In this document: one piece after another, positions 33,025 through 41,187 of the stretch | How positions within the stretch are numbered: the first letter of the stretch is position 1 | Layout: the number at the start of each line of letters is the position of its first letter | NCBI GenBank assembly: GCA_023269695.1 | Contig: JAHFPS010000007.1 | Coordinates: 1-45,613 of the forward strand | Direction of reading: 5' to 3' | Source: Rickettsia sp. | GTDB taxonomy: Bacteria; Pseudomonadota; Alphaproteobacteria; Rickettsiales; Rickettsiaceae | DNA length: 45,613 bases | Translations under genes and position numbers: made by a program | The notes under the pieces: model-generated | Seen by the model: the letters and a program-made list of their open reading frames with translations, nothing else | Databases searched by the model: none | Told to the model about the DNA's origin: nothing

Positions 33025-33625
33025 ACCTCTTACGCATAGTCATAAAACCTTGAGGTACAGGATTGTTCTCGACAAATTCCAGGATTTGTTTGGCATTTTT
33101 AAAAGCCGTTCTTGAGGTAGTGTCAACTGTTAAATCATATTCACGCAAGCTACTTGCGTGAACTCTGTCTATTTGATCATTCGATAAACCTATAGCCCGA
33201 TCATCGCGTAGAATTTCTCGCTCCTGCATTACTGAAAGATCACAGAAAACTCCAACAAAATAGACACTATAGCTACTCAAGATTTTTATGTAAGATTTAA
33301 GACAGGAATCATCAAATAAGACTTCATCAATAATAATATTATTTCCTCGACTTGCAAGCAGATTGGCAAAATCTGGCATTACCCCAAAGAGTTGCTTACC
33401 TTTTGCTCCACTCTCAACCCGCATGGTTAAACCACGATCGTTTCTTCCTGGCACAAAGGTAAAATATTCGGTAGACACCTTATAATCAGGGGAGTATGGT
33501 ATCATGTCGATAAAACTATCTACACCAAAAGTAAGCCAAGACTCCTTACTTAAATATTGTATTGATTTTGCGATAGATGTTTTACCGGCAGAACCGCATC
33601 CGTTTAAAAATATAATCTTACTCAT
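33020..33625 (-). CDS. Chloramphenicol phosphotransferase-like (CPT family) kinase
   Basis: A 201-residue P-loop kinase like the Streptomyces chloramphenicol 3-O-phosphotransferase. Walker A is NGCGSAGKTS (from residue 8). WLTFGVDSFIDMIP places D36 where the catalytic Asp is in CPT. NNIIIDEVLFD, YFVGVFCDLSVMQERE (then ILRDDRAIGLSNDQ) and YDLTVDTTSRT also align with the family. The natural substrate in Rickettsiales is unknown and need not be chloramphenicol; related proteins occur in many bacteria without such resistance. The stop codon is supplied by a mini family A palindrome at 33002-33024. The ATG at 33625 is the family start. Confidence 0.88.
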   Translation of the reverse strand: MSKIIFLNGCGSAGKTSIAKSIQYLSKESWLTFGVDSFIDMIPYSPDYKVSTEYFTFVPGRNDRGLTMRVESGAKGKQLFGVMPDFANLLASRGNNIIIDEVLFDDSCLKSYIKILSSYSVYFVGVFCDLSVMQEREILRDDRAIGLSNDQIDRVHASSLREYDLTVDTTSRTAFKNAKQILEFVENNPVPQGFMTMRKRL

Positions 33626-33658
33626 ATGGTACCTTGCTGTTCTTTCTCGTTGCTACAA

Positions 33659-33829
33659 TATAGCTAACCCGACTAGCATTTAGCCATAGTAAACTGGCGT
33701 CATTGCGAGACCACACGTAGTGGTCGTGGCAATCCATTTCTAATCACTTTCCTGGATTGCTTTGTCGCTACTAAAGTAGCTCCTCGCAATGACGCCTGAG
33801 ATATCAATAACTTATTCGGGTTAGCTATA
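33659..33829. repeat. Family A repeat, full length, 171 bp
   Basis: TATAGCTAACCCGACTAGC opens and TTCGGGTTAGCTATA closes. The core runs from CGTCATTGCGAGACCACACG (33698) to CTCCTCGCAATGACG (33794). The left side hairpin is of the ACCACACGTAGTGGT type; the right is GCTACTAAAGTAGC. The rest of the 33626-34013 gap is AT-rich with nothing recognised. Confidence 0.9.
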
Positions 33830-34013
33830 TATAATAAATATAACAGATTTTTATGCTCCACTAATAGCAATTTTCATTATTTTTGCGGGATTGATTATTT
33901 TTTTTCATTCCTCAATACATTACTCTTGCCCACATTTTTTTAAAGAGTTATCATTATCCCGAATTGAAGTTATAGTAATTAAGTTAGGGAATCAATAAAT
34001 TAATAGAAGCACC

Positions 34014-34484
34014 ATGGATAAAAATATTATAACTACAGAATATAAAGAGTTTTTAGAACAGTTAAAAGCCCGCGTAGCTACAAGTCGTTATCAAGCAGCA
34101 CGATCTGTTAATAAAGAGCTGATAATTTTATATCACCATATTGGTAGCGAGATTTTAACTCGTCAAGATCAACATGCCTGGGGTGCTAAAATAATTGACA
34201 AGCTTAGTCGTGATTTAATATCTGCTTTTCCTGAAATGAAAGGATTTAGTGCTCGAAATCTTAAATATATGCGACAATTTGCTAAGGAATATCCTGATTC
34301 TGTAATTGTGCAGCAGGTTGCTGCACAATTACCATGGTATCATAATATTACCTTACTAGATAAGGTAATAGATAAAGAGATTCGTCTTTTTTATATTAAG
34401 CACTCTATTACATATTTAAGCAAATCAGATGGGTCTTCAATGTCATTGCGAGGAGGCTGTAAGCCCACAGCTGTCGAAAGTTAG
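34014..34484 (+). pseudogene. DUF1016/YhcG-family gene cut off by a family A repeat
   Basis: The N-terminal domain of DUF1016 (YhcG) proteins is clear: YKEFLEQLKARVATSRYQAA, then RSVNKELIILYHHIGSEILT and WGAKIIDKLSRDLISAFPEM and GFSARNLKYMRQFAKEYP. Full-length members are about 340-370 residues and end in a PD-(D/E)XK nuclease domain; here the frame closes at residue 156 after running into repeat sequence (SLRGGCKPTAVES). The nuclease part is absent downstream. I therefore take it as a truncated remnant, though the N-terminal domain might still fold and bind DNA. No promoter box was found. Confidence 0.8.
34441..34479. repeat. Partial family A repeat that truncates the DUF1016 gene
   Basis: TGTCATTGCGAGGAGGCTGT and a decayed side hairpin (GGCTGTAAGCC) form the left arm only. 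The sequence is read as the final residues of the truncated protein. Confidence 0.75.
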
Positions 34485-34534
34485 AAGAGGAAGGGGTTTT
34501 AAGCCAGGGTAGTTTAAAAGTCGTATGTGGTCAA

Positions 34535-34660
34535 CGTCATTGCGAGGAAGACCGTAGGTCGACGAAGCAATCCATAAAAGTAACCAAAAATGGATTGCTT
34601 CGTTGCCACTAAAGTGGCTCCTCGCAATGACGGAGTAATGCTGGTCTAGGGTTAGCTATA
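34535..34660. repeat. Family A repeat with right outer arm, overlapping the end of ygfZ
   Basis: The core runs from CGTCATTGCGAGGAAGACCG to CTCCTCGCAATGACG (34632), with side hairpins GACCGTAGGTC and GCCACTAAAGTGGC. The right outer arm GGGTTAGCTATA (34649-34660) contains the ygfZ stop codon and the codons before it. Confidence 0.88.
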
Positions 34661-35458
34661 ACGCCAAGGTGGGACGCCCAAAGAAACGGATAAGTCTTTT
34701 ACAGTAACAACTGCATCTGTTAATGAATAATAGTCGTCCTCTCTAATTAAAGCTATTGCCATATTCTGATAAGTTGAACATACTACACCAATTTTTTTAT
34801 TATTGGCAATAATCTCATCATCTTTCGATATATCTAAATTACCTGTATTAACGGATAATTTAAATATTTTTTTTCTTACAACTCCTTGGTATTTTGTTCT
34901 GGAAATAACTTCCTGTCCAATATAGCAGCCCTTAGTGTAACTTATAGCATTTAGCTCTTCAGCACCATATTCGATCGGAATAGATCTGTTGGCAATTAAA
35001 TCCTCATAGCCATCAACTATTGCAAGATTATATTTATCCTGTTTATATAAGCCTTCTATTCCAGAGGTTGTTAGAAAATCATCTTTATTAACAATTGAGC
35101 GAAAAGTAAGTTGGTCATAACGGGGGTCTCGGTAGCTATTAAGTTGCAATTGTTGTTTTGAGTAAATAACTTGATAGGCGTTAGTTAAGTCATTCACTTC
35201 AATTTTAGCACGTAACTTATACTGCACTAAGTGATTTTTAAATAAATCAGACTGATTAATATTTATATCAATAAAAAACCTCGTTGCCGATAGTTTCAAT
35301 ACAAAAAAATCAAATAAATACCTTCCTTGGTTAGTTAGAGCATAAGTGTAACAGTAATTATTGTTTCTTACATCATTAGTTGTCAAATTATGCAAAAAAT
35401 TCATCGTATCATCACCAGAAACCTCAATAATTGCTCTATTTGTTAATATTTCATACAT
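34652..35458 (-). CDS. ygfZ: Folate-binding YgfZ/GcvT-like protein
   Basis: YgfZ supports repair or assembly of certain Fe-S proteins with the help of tetrahydrofolate. The signature KGCYIGQEVISRTKYQG with the conserved Cys is at about residues 176-192. The N-terminal part (EVSGDDTMNFLHNLTTNDVR, then GRYLFDFFVLKL) is also typical. The frame is open to a TTG three codons upstream; ATG 35458 is preferred, giving 268 residues. The last three residues (RYS) and the stop codon are encoded by the outer arm of a family A repeat. Confidence 0.92.
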   Translation of the reverse strand: MYEILTNRAIIEVSGDDTMNFLHNLTTNDVRNNNYCYTYALTNQGRYLFDFFVLKLSATRFFIDININQSDLFKNHLVQYKLRAKIEVNDLTNAYQVIYSKQQLQLNSYRDPRYDQLTFRSIVNKDDFLTTSGIEGLYKQDKYNLAIVDGYEDLIANRSIPIEYGAEELNAISYTKGCYIGQEVISRTKYQGVVRKKIFKLSVNTGNLDISKDDEIIANNKKIGVVCSTYQNMAIALIREDDYYSLTDAVVTVKDLSVSLGVPPWRYS

Positions 35459-35552
35459 AACTACCAACTATTACATTTTAATTGACTTTATAACTTTTAT
35501 AACTACTATACTATACTGATGCAACAATTGCTTGCTATAAATTATTTATTAT

Positions 35553-36404
35553 ATGAGATGCACTTCCTATTGCACGACTTCTGAATATAAGATGAACGAC
35601 TTAAGTATAAACCTCAATAAGATCGGTCTTGAACCTAAACATTTCGATGACGTATTATATATTCAAAAAGAACAAAGAGAAAAATCAAATCCTATCGATG
35701 TTTTCTTTTTCCCTTTCGGCTGTGTTACTATATGGGGAGCTGACGAAAGCCAAGAAAAAATGATCATTGAAGAGTTAGTAGATCTTCAAACTAATCAAAC
35801 TGACGAGTTAATTTCTGACTTTATTTATTTTGATTATGACGAAACTACAGGTAAAACATTTATCGACGAAGAAAAAAACCAAATCATTCTTGCCGATAAA
35901 TCGACTTTTATAAAATTATCTATCTCGCATGCTTTAGCTCAGTCCGTTAAGCTTAGTGTGCTAGAAAAATCGGTAAGTAATCTAATTGTAAAAACCACCC
36001 CTATTCAACAAGAACTAGCCAGTACTGGTAGTGTATCACTTTCCAAAAAAGAAATATCTCAACAGATTGGTATATTATTCAACGAACGATATTCGATTAA
36101 TTTACACAGCGATATATTAGATACTCCTGAATTCTTCTGGCGCCGCCCTAGTTACGAACCCTTATACTTGATGACCGCAGAGTTCCAAGATATTCAAATT
36201 CGTCAGAATATTCTTAATAATCGACTAAATATGATCCATGAACTTTACAATATTTTGTCAAATGACTTAAACTATAAACACTCCACTAGACTTGAATGGA
36301 TCATTATAATATTAATTACTATAGAAGTTGTGCTATCCCTTGCTCATGATAATCTCTTTTTCAAAATAGTTGACTATCTGCTAGGTTCTGTTGACAAAAT
36401 TTAG
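35553..36404 (+). CDS. RMD1/YagE family protein (DUF155)
   Basis: A 283-residue member of the DUF155 family, which includes yeast Rmd1 and human mitochondrial RMND1. Signs are VFFFPFGCVTIWGADESQEK, KLSISHALAQSVKLSVLEK, LDTPEFFWRRPSYEPLYLMT (the most conserved block) and RLEWIIIILITIEVVLSLAH, a hydrophobic helix near the C-terminus that probably anchors it. RMND1 supports mitochondrial translation; the bacterial role is unknown. A second in-frame ATG at 35592 (MNDLSINL) may be the real start. Codons after 36404 are repeat sequence. Confidence 0.87.
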   Translation: MRCTSYCTTSEYKMNDLSINLNKIGLEPKHFDDVLYIQKEQREKSNPIDVFFFPFGCVTIWGADESQEKMIIEELVDLQTNQTDELISDFIYFDYDETTGKTFIDEEKNQIILADKSTFIKLSISHALAQSVKLSVLEKSVSNLIVKTTPIQQELASTGSVSLSKKEISQQIGILFNERYSINLHSDILDTPEFFWRRPSYEPLYLMTAEFQDIQIRQNILNNRLNMIHELYNILSNDLNYKHSTRLEWIIIILITIEVVLSLAHDNLFFKIVDYLLGSVDKI

Positions 36405-36447
36405 GATTCTGGATTTCGCTCGCAATGACAAAAGTACTTTTATCTAG

Positions 36448-36539
36448 CGTCATTGCGAGGAAGACCTAAGGTCGACGAAGCAATCCATATGACAAGCTTC
36501 ATGGATTGCCACGCTCACGTACGTTCGCTCGCAATGACG
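36448..36539. repeat. Family A repeat, core copy
   Basis: The left arm CGTCATTGCGAGGAAGACCT has the side hairpin GACCTAAGGTC. The right arm is diverged (GCTCACGTACGTTCGC) but ends TCGCAATGACG. A further trace of the right arm (TCGCAATGACA) lies just upstream at about 36420. Confidence 0.85.
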
Positions 36540-36566
36540 TTCTTAGAGTGGTATAAAAACCCAAAC

Positions 36567-36765
36567 CGTCATTGCGAGGAGGCGTGAGCCGACGAAGCAA
36601 TCCATTCTTGTGTTATCCCTGCCCAATTTACTGTCATCCCTGCGAAAGCAGGGATCTAGATTCCCGCCTACGCGGGAATGACAGCTTACAATTGCTTCGT
36701 CGTAGCAATGCTACTCCTCGCAATGACATAGAGGTTATCTAGAACATTGATGGGTTAGTTCTATA
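36567..36765. repeat. Composite repeat: family B inside family A, with right outer arm
   Basis: The A arms are CGTCATTGCGAGGAGGCGTG and TACTCCTCGCAATGAC (to 36728), with side hairpins GGCGTGAGCC and GTAGCAATGCTAC. The B copy TGTCATCCCTGCG... GGGAATGACA occupies 36632-36683. The junction GAATGACA-GCTTACAATTGCTTCG is shared with the copy at 41028-41173. The right outer arm (TTATCTAGAAC, then GGGTTAG) ends about 36765. The rest of the 36405-36908 gap is AT-rich. Confidence 0.88.
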
Positions 36766-36865
36766 ACTCTATTTATTAACACTAATTGGTATGAGGCATA
36801 AAATTTAATTTAAATATTTGATAAATATTTATGCGTCAACACTTAGTGCAGCAGTAAAATATGTT

Positions 36866-36896
36866 ATAAATAAATAATTGCAAGAAATTTATTTAT
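36866..36896. promoter_or_regulatory. AT-rich hairpin before the portal gene
   Basis: ATAAATAAAT (36866-36875) and ATTTATTTAT (36887-36896) can pair around an 11-base loop. The ribosome-binding AGG (36900-36902) and ATG follow directly. A weak role in initiation or an operator is possible; in such AT-rich sequence chance pairing is common. Confidence 0.3.
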
Positions 36897-36908
36897 TTTA
36901 GGTAAGTT

Positions 36909-38075
36909 ATGATAACAAAATATCTTAAAAAAGTCTTTAAAGCCAAGAATTGCAAATCACATACATTTATTGATTTTACTAATTTAGGAAATTCAGAATT
37001 TAGGGATGTAAGAGTGGGGATAGAGGCGTATCGTAGAAATGTTATAGTTTATCGATGTGTGAATTTAATAGCCCAGTCAGCAAGTCATGTTCCTTGGGTA
37101 GTTGGTAAAAATAACCGAGGTTCTTTGGAAAAAATACCAAATCATCCTGTTTATAATTTATTGAAAAAACCTAATCCAGAAAAAGCCGGAGCAGATTTTT
37201 TTGGTGAAGTGATAGCAAGTAAGCTGTTATATGGTAATGCTTATATTTTAGCAACATCAATAAATAATCGTCCCCGAGAGATTTACTTATTACCTGCCAA
37301 TTCAACTGAATTAGTGCTAGAGAGGAATTCCCCAGTAGCGTATCGATATATGAGTAGTAGTGGAGAAAAAATTTATCCTATTTCACCAATTGATCGAATG
37401 AGTAAGGTGTTACATTTAAAAAATTATCATCCTACCAACTGTTATTATGGGCTATCTTGTCTTGATGCTGCTTCCTTATCAATTGATTTGCATTCGCAAG
37501 CTACTAGTTGGAATAGCTCTTTACTGAGGAATGGTGCTCGTCCAAGTGGAGCCTTGATAGTTAAAGAAACGAATGGTTATCTTAGTGATGAACAGTTTGA
37601 TAGGTTACATGAGCAGCTTACCGAAAAATTTACCGGTAACAATAATTCTGGTAAGCCTCTTCTTTTGGAAGGTGGGCTTGATTGGCAAGAAATGAGTATT
37701 AATCCAAAGGATATGGATTTTATTGAGGCAAAAAATTCTGCAGCTAGGGAAATAGCTTTAGCTTTCGGTATTCCCCCTCAATTGCTAGGTATTAATGGTG
37801 ATAATACTTATAGTAATATGCAAGAAGCTAGATTAGCTCTGTGGGAAGAGACATTAATTCCGTTGCTTGATAAATTATCAGATGCTTTAGGTAACTGGTT
37901 GTCACACTGGTATCAAGAGGAGATTATTATTGATTTTGATCGTGATAGTATTTCAGCATTGACCGAAAAACGTGAGAATTTATGGGCTAAAATCTCTAAT
38001 GCTAGTTTTATGACTTTAAACGAGAAAAGGTCTCTTGTCGGTCTGAAGCCTATAGATGGTGGAGATAGATTATGA
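36909..38075 (+). CDS. Phage portal protein, HK97-like
   Basis: The portal forms the ring at the phage head vertex through which DNA enters. The 388-residue protein follows the HK97-type pattern: VYRCVNLIAQSASHVPWVVG near the start, GADFFGEVIASKLLYGNAYI, LHLKNYHPTNCYYGLSCLDA, SSLLRNGARPSGALIVKE, ARALYGVPPQLLG-like AREIALAFGIPPQLLGINGD and TYSNMQEARLALWEETLIPL. It is intact, shows no repeat insert and starts after AGG at 36900. The next gene overlaps by 4 bases, and the terminase follows. No capsid or protease gene follows, so this is a partial phage or gene-transfer-agent-like cassette. Confidence 0.93.
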   Translation: MITKYLKKVFKAKNCKSHTFIDFTNLGNSEFRDVRVGIEAYRRNVIVYRCVNLIAQSASHVPWVVGKNNRGSLEKIPNHPVYNLLKKPNPEKAGADFFGEVIASKLLYGNAYILATSINNRPREIYLLPANSTELVLERNSPVAYRYMSSSGEKIYPISPIDRMSKVLHLKNYHPTNCYYGLSCLDAASLSIDLHSQATSWNSSLLRNGARPSGALIVKETNGYLSDEQFDRLHEQLTEKFTGNNNSGKPLLLEGGLDWQEMSINPKDMDFIEAKNSAAREIALAFGIPPQLLGINGDNTYSNMQEARLALWEETLIPLLDKLSDALGNWLSHWYQEEIIIDFDRDSISALTEKRENLWAKISNASFMTLNEKRSLVGLKPIDGGDRL

Positions 38076-38335
38076 CAAACGACACAATTGCCACATTATA
38101 TAGTTTTATTACTAAGATAGTTTCTCTGCTTGAAGCCGAACTAGACGAGCTAGAATCAAAGAAACCCAAGGGTGAGGTAATAATTAAAAAAAATATTACG
38201 GAAACGCTTAATAAATTAGTCAATTTAATTATCCAGCTAAATAAGCTTAGCAAAGATGAATATTTAAATGAAAACACCATAATGAAGGAAGAGGATAAAG
38301 AAATTATAGCTGAATTTCTGAGTAAATATCAATGA
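38072..38335 (+). CDS. Small helical protein between portal and terminase, unknown
   Basis: An 87-residue protein, strongly charged and helical (LLEAELDELESKKPKGEVII, then NITETLNKLVNLIIQLNKLS), with coiled-coil character. It overlaps portal and terminase by 4 bases each (ATGA type), so it is expressed as part of that operon and is probably a real phage-cassette gene. Position and size would suit a small terminase subunit or a packaging accessory protein, but no helix-turn-helix is seen; I cannot assign it. Confidence 0.7.
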   Translation: MTNDTIATLYSFITKIVSLLEAELDELESKKPKGEVIIKKNITETLNKLVNLIIQLNKLSKDEYLNENTIMKEEDKEIIAEFLSKYQ

Positions 38336-39735
38336 CTTACCCAAAGAAGTTATTACATGCAATATTGAGACAAGATTTTAATAGTTTCATCAATAAAGTA
38401 TTTAATACCATTAATCCTGGAATAGAATATCAAGCCAATTGGCATATTGAGCTAATTACTGAATATTTGCAAGCCGTACAGAATGGGGATATTAAGAGGT
38501 TAATCATCAATATGCCGCCTAGGTCTCTAAAGTCTGTGTGTATTGGCGTAGCGTGGCCAGCTTGGATATTAGGGCATGATCCATCAAAAAGGATTATGTC
38601 TGCCAGCTATTCTCAAGTATTAAGTGTAAAACACTCTTTAGATTGTCGTTTGATACTTACTTCCGACTGGTATCAGCAAATTTTTCCGAGAACTATTTTA
38701 AGTAAAAAACATAATCAGAAAAGTAAATTTCTGACAAATAATAATGGTTTTAGGTTTGCTACATCAGTTGGTGGTTCGGCAACAGGTGAGGGGGGTGATA
38801 TACTTATCATTGATGACCCACATAACCCTACTCAAATCAACTCACCCAAAATGCGGAAAAGGGTAGTTGAATGGTTTGAACAAACCTTTGTCACCAGACT
38901 TAACAACAAAAATACCGGAGCAATAGTATTAGTTATGCAGAGATTACATGAAGAAGATTTAAGCGGGCATTTATTGGCAAATTCCAATTGTTGGCATCAT
39001 TTAAAAATTCCAGCTATGGCAAAAAGAGATCAAATATTTTCAATTAATAACTATAAATATCAATATGTTATAGGTGATGTTTTGCATGGATTTCGTGATA
39101 ATCCTGATTATCTTATTAAATTAGAACAAGAAATTGGTGTACATAATTATGCTGCTCAATATTTGCAAGAACCAATATCTAATAATTGTATATTGTTAAA
39201 TATGGAAGATATTAGTTTTTATGAAACTATACCGAAGAAATTTGATTATTTTGTGCAAAGCTGGGATACCGCCATTAAAATTTCAGAAAATGCTGATTAT
39301 AGTGTTTGTACATCATGGGGTATTTTAGATAAGAAATATTATCTTGTCGGACTATTCAGGCAAAAAGTTACTTATCCAGAGTTAAAAGGACAAGTAGAGA
39401 AATTAGCCAAGAAATATTGTCCTAGATACATATTAATTGAAGATAAAGCCAGTGGTCAGCAAGTTATACAAGATTTAAGATTAGACGGGGTTGTTAATAT
39501 AGTTGCCATAAAGCCCAAACTTGATAAAATCACTAGATTTTCCTCAGTTTTAGCTTTATTCCAATCTGCAGCCGTAGTTTTACCAAAACAATCGGCTTTT
39601 AATACTATATTACTCAACGAATTGTTAAGTTTTCCACATTGCAAAAATGATGACATAGTTGATTCAGTTAGCCAATTTTTAAATTTTATAAAAGAACGAT
39701 CGAACAAATCGCTAGCAAGGATACGAGGGTTTTAA
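38332..39735 (+). CDS. terL: Phage terminase large subunit
   Basis: The 467-residue DNA-packaging motor has an ATPase part with the Walker A-like MPPRSLKS (residues 61-68), Walker B DILIIDDPHNP (D161, D162) and the VIMQRLHE-like VLVMQRLHEEDL coupling motif, followed by an RNase H-like nuclease with SWDTAIKISENADYSVCTSW and a later aspartate in NDDIVDSVSQFL. This is the Terminase_6-type family shared with gene transfer agents. All catalytic residues appear intact. It overlaps the small ORF before it. Confidence 0.93.
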   Translation: MTYPKKLLHAILRQDFNSFINKVFNTINPGIEYQANWHIELITEYLQAVQNGDIKRLIINMPPRSLKSVCIGVAWPAWILGHDPSKRIMSASYSQVLSVKHSLDCRLILTSDWYQQIFPRTILSKKHNQKSKFLTNNNGFRFATSVGGSATGEGGDILIIDDPHNPTQINSPKMRKRVVEWFEQTFVTRLNNKNTGAIVLVMQRLHEEDLSGHLLANSNCWHHLKIPAMAKRDQIFSINNYKYQYVIGDVLHGFRDNPDYLIKLEQEIGVHNYAAQYLQEPISNNCILLNMEDISFYETIPKKFDYFVQSWDTAIKISENADYSVCTSWGILDKKYYLVGLFRQKVTYPELKGQVEKLAKKYCPRYILIEDKASGQQVIQDLRLDGVVNIVAIKPKLDKITRFSSVLALFQSAAVVLPKQSAFNTILLNELLSFPHCKNDDIVDSVSQFLNFIKERSNKSLARIRGF

Positions 39736-39736
39736 A

Positions 39737-40009
39737 TTGGTAAGAGTAGACAAGATATATATAATAGAGTACAATAAACAGATATTAGACCTTCTTCGAA
39801 ACTCTACTTCTGCTGGTGATTTGTACGTCAATTCGGTACTCGAATCCTCACGTACATTTAAGTACGCTACGGTTCTCCGTTCCGAGTCTCCTTCAAATCC
39901 CTCAGCACAAGCGAGTTTCGAAGAAGGTCTATTGTCAAACTATAGCTTATGGGGCTTTGTATCCGCTCTTCTGAGTCTATTTAACATAGGAGTATTAACA
40001 TATGAGTGA
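39737..40009 (+). CDS. Small putative membrane ORF with inverted 142-bp insert
   Basis: Open from TTG at 39737, one base after the terminase stop, with GAGGG eight bases upstream, and overlapping the amidase ATG by 8 bases. The ends read MVRVDKIYIIEYNKQILDLL and LSNYSLWGFVSALLSLFNIG, the latter a plausible membrane segment. Between them, residues 18-64 come from the 142-bp element read in the opposite direction to glyS. Without it, the product would be about 41 residues. The position between terminase and amidase could suit a holin-like protein, but this is speculative, and the frame may not be translated. Confidence 0.45.
   Translation: MVRVDKIYIIEYNKQILDLLRNSTSAGDLYVNSVLESSRTFKYATVLRSESPSNPSAQASFEEGLLSNYSLWGFVSALLSLFNIGVLTYE
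39788..39929 (-). repeat. 142-bp RPE-like palindromic element (family C), copy 5, inverted inside an ORF
   Basis: GACCTTCTTCGAAACTC and GAGTTTCGAAGAAGGTC are a perfect 17-bp terminal inverted repeat, the best preserved of the family. Its reverse complement aligns closely with the glyS copy. Flanks are TATTA and TATTG, consistent with a 5-base duplication, again 147 bases in total. The open frame encodes the antisense peptide (SAGDLYVNSVLESSRTFKYA). Confidence 0.9.
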
Positions 40010-41012
40010 TAACAATATCAATACTACTTATTTACGTACAAATTATGAGATCCCACCTGATCCTCAAGCAGAACCTGAAGTAGGGAAATGTAATAATTAT
40101 AATTTGAGAAAGAATAATGGTGCTGCTAAATGGATAGTGATGCATTATACAGAGTGTAATTTTACTGAAACTATCGATATATTTACCAGGAATACATCAA
40201 ATGTTTCAGCTCATTATGTGATAAATACTGATGGTACCGTTTATCGATTTGTACCAGATCAGTATAGAGCTTGGCATGCTGGTAGAGGGAAATTAGAACC
40301 AGATAGTGATCTTGACCCAGTTGACCCAACACTTATAAATTCAAGGTTCTGTGGATTCCATGGATCAGACGATAGAGCCAATAATTTAAAAGAAAATAGT
40401 AGGCTTAATCCTCATATTGTGAATTCAATACTTGATAATGACATGAATAGTTGGTCCATTGGTATTGAACACGTTGCTTCTGGCACAGAACCTTTCACTG
40501 AACAGCAAATAGATGCCAGTATTGAGCTAGTTAAAACATTAGTATCTAAATATGCAATAAATCCAAAATTAATAATAGGCCACAGTGACTGGGCACCAAG
40601 TAGAAAAATAGATCCTGGTATATATTTCCCTTGGGATAGGTTTGCTAAAGCATCTTTTGGTCTTTATTCTTTCATCTCAAGAAAAGATAATCCTAAAGTT
40701 ATAATATCTTATAATGATAAAACAAAACAGGATAGGAATAAGATTGAAGAAGTACAGAAATTACTTGAGAAATTTGGTTATCCAATTATAAAAGCAGATA
40801 ACTCAAATCTAGGCTTATTAGATGAGGACACTATATCAGCTATGTTGGCTTTTAATGTTCATTATACAGGAGACATTTTAAATAATAGCTCTCTCAAAAA
40901 ACAATGGGATATATTATGGCACAATTCTAGTAACAAGGATGCCCGAGGAATATTAGCTACTTGGAGTGAAAATAGTGAGAATGTATTAAATGACCTGTTA
41001 AGTATGATATAA
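40002..41012 (+). CDS. N-acetylmuramoyl-L-alanine amidase, AmpD-like
   Basis: A zinc amidase of the Amidase_2 family that cuts the sugar-peptide bond of peptidoglycan. Ligands are H48 (WIVMHYTECN), H194 and D204 (IIGHSDWAPSRKIDPG), with E156 (GIEHVAS) as catalytic base. HYVINTDGTVYRFVPDQYRA and WHAG are typical. The C-terminal part (about 245-336) resembles a peptidoglycan-binding helical module. No signal peptide is visible, so either it acts in the cytoplasm on recycled muropeptides, or it reaches the wall as an endolysin; the location after terminase favours the second, but rickettsial AmpD proteins in recycling look similar. Confidence 0.9.
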   Translation: MSDNNINTTYLRTNYEIPPDPQAEPEVGKCNNYNLRKNNGAAKWIVMHYTECNFTETIDIFTRNTSNVSAHYVINTDGTVYRFVPDQYRAWHAGRGKLEPDSDLDPVDPTLINSRFCGFHGSDDRANNLKENSRLNPHIVNSILDNDMNSWSIGIEHVASGTEPFTEQQIDASIELVKTLVSKYAINPKLIIGHSDWAPSRKIDPGIYFPWDRFAKASFGLYSFISRKDNPKVIISYNDKTKQDRNKIEEVQKLLEKFGYPIIKADNSNLGLLDEDTISAMLAFNVHYTGDILNNSSLKKQWDILWHNSSNKDARGILATWSENSENVLNDLLSMI

Positions 41013-41027
41013 TAGATAAAGTACTTC

Positions 41028-41173
41028 TGTCATTGCGAGGAGCCACTATTAGTGGCGACGAAGCAATCCATTTTTGTGTCATCCCTGCGAAAGCAGGGAT
41101 CTTAGATTCCCGCCTACGCGGGAATGACATTTTACAATTGCTTCGTCGTGCTTACGCACTCCTCGCAATGACG
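41028..41173. repeat. Composite repeat: family B inside family A
   Basis: The A arms are TGTCATTGCGAGGAGCCACT (side hairpin GCCACTATTAGTGGC) and GCACTCCTCGCAATGACG (side hairpin GTGCTTACGCAC). B is at 41077-41129 (TGTCATCCCTGCG... GGGAATGACA). The junction TTTTACAATTGCTTCG is shared with 36567-36728 and, in reverse, 17955-18098. It lies between the convergent amidase and cysS genes, where it could stop transcription from both sides. Confidence 0.9.
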
Positions 41174-41187
41174 CCAAATTTTACTTA

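Noticed and set aside
33020-33625. Acquired antibiotic-resistance gene for chloramphenicol
   Set aside because: The family also occurs as ordinary chromosomal genes; no mobile-element context other than the common repeats, so resistance is not claimed.
36909-41012. Complete prophage with attachment sites
   Set aside because: No integrase, capsid or tail genes and no direct repeats flanking the cassette beyond the genome-wide repeat families.
41028-41173. Composite repeat as a Rho-independent terminator
   Set aside because: The stems are strong but no T-run follows on either side; a role in termination is kept only as a possibility.
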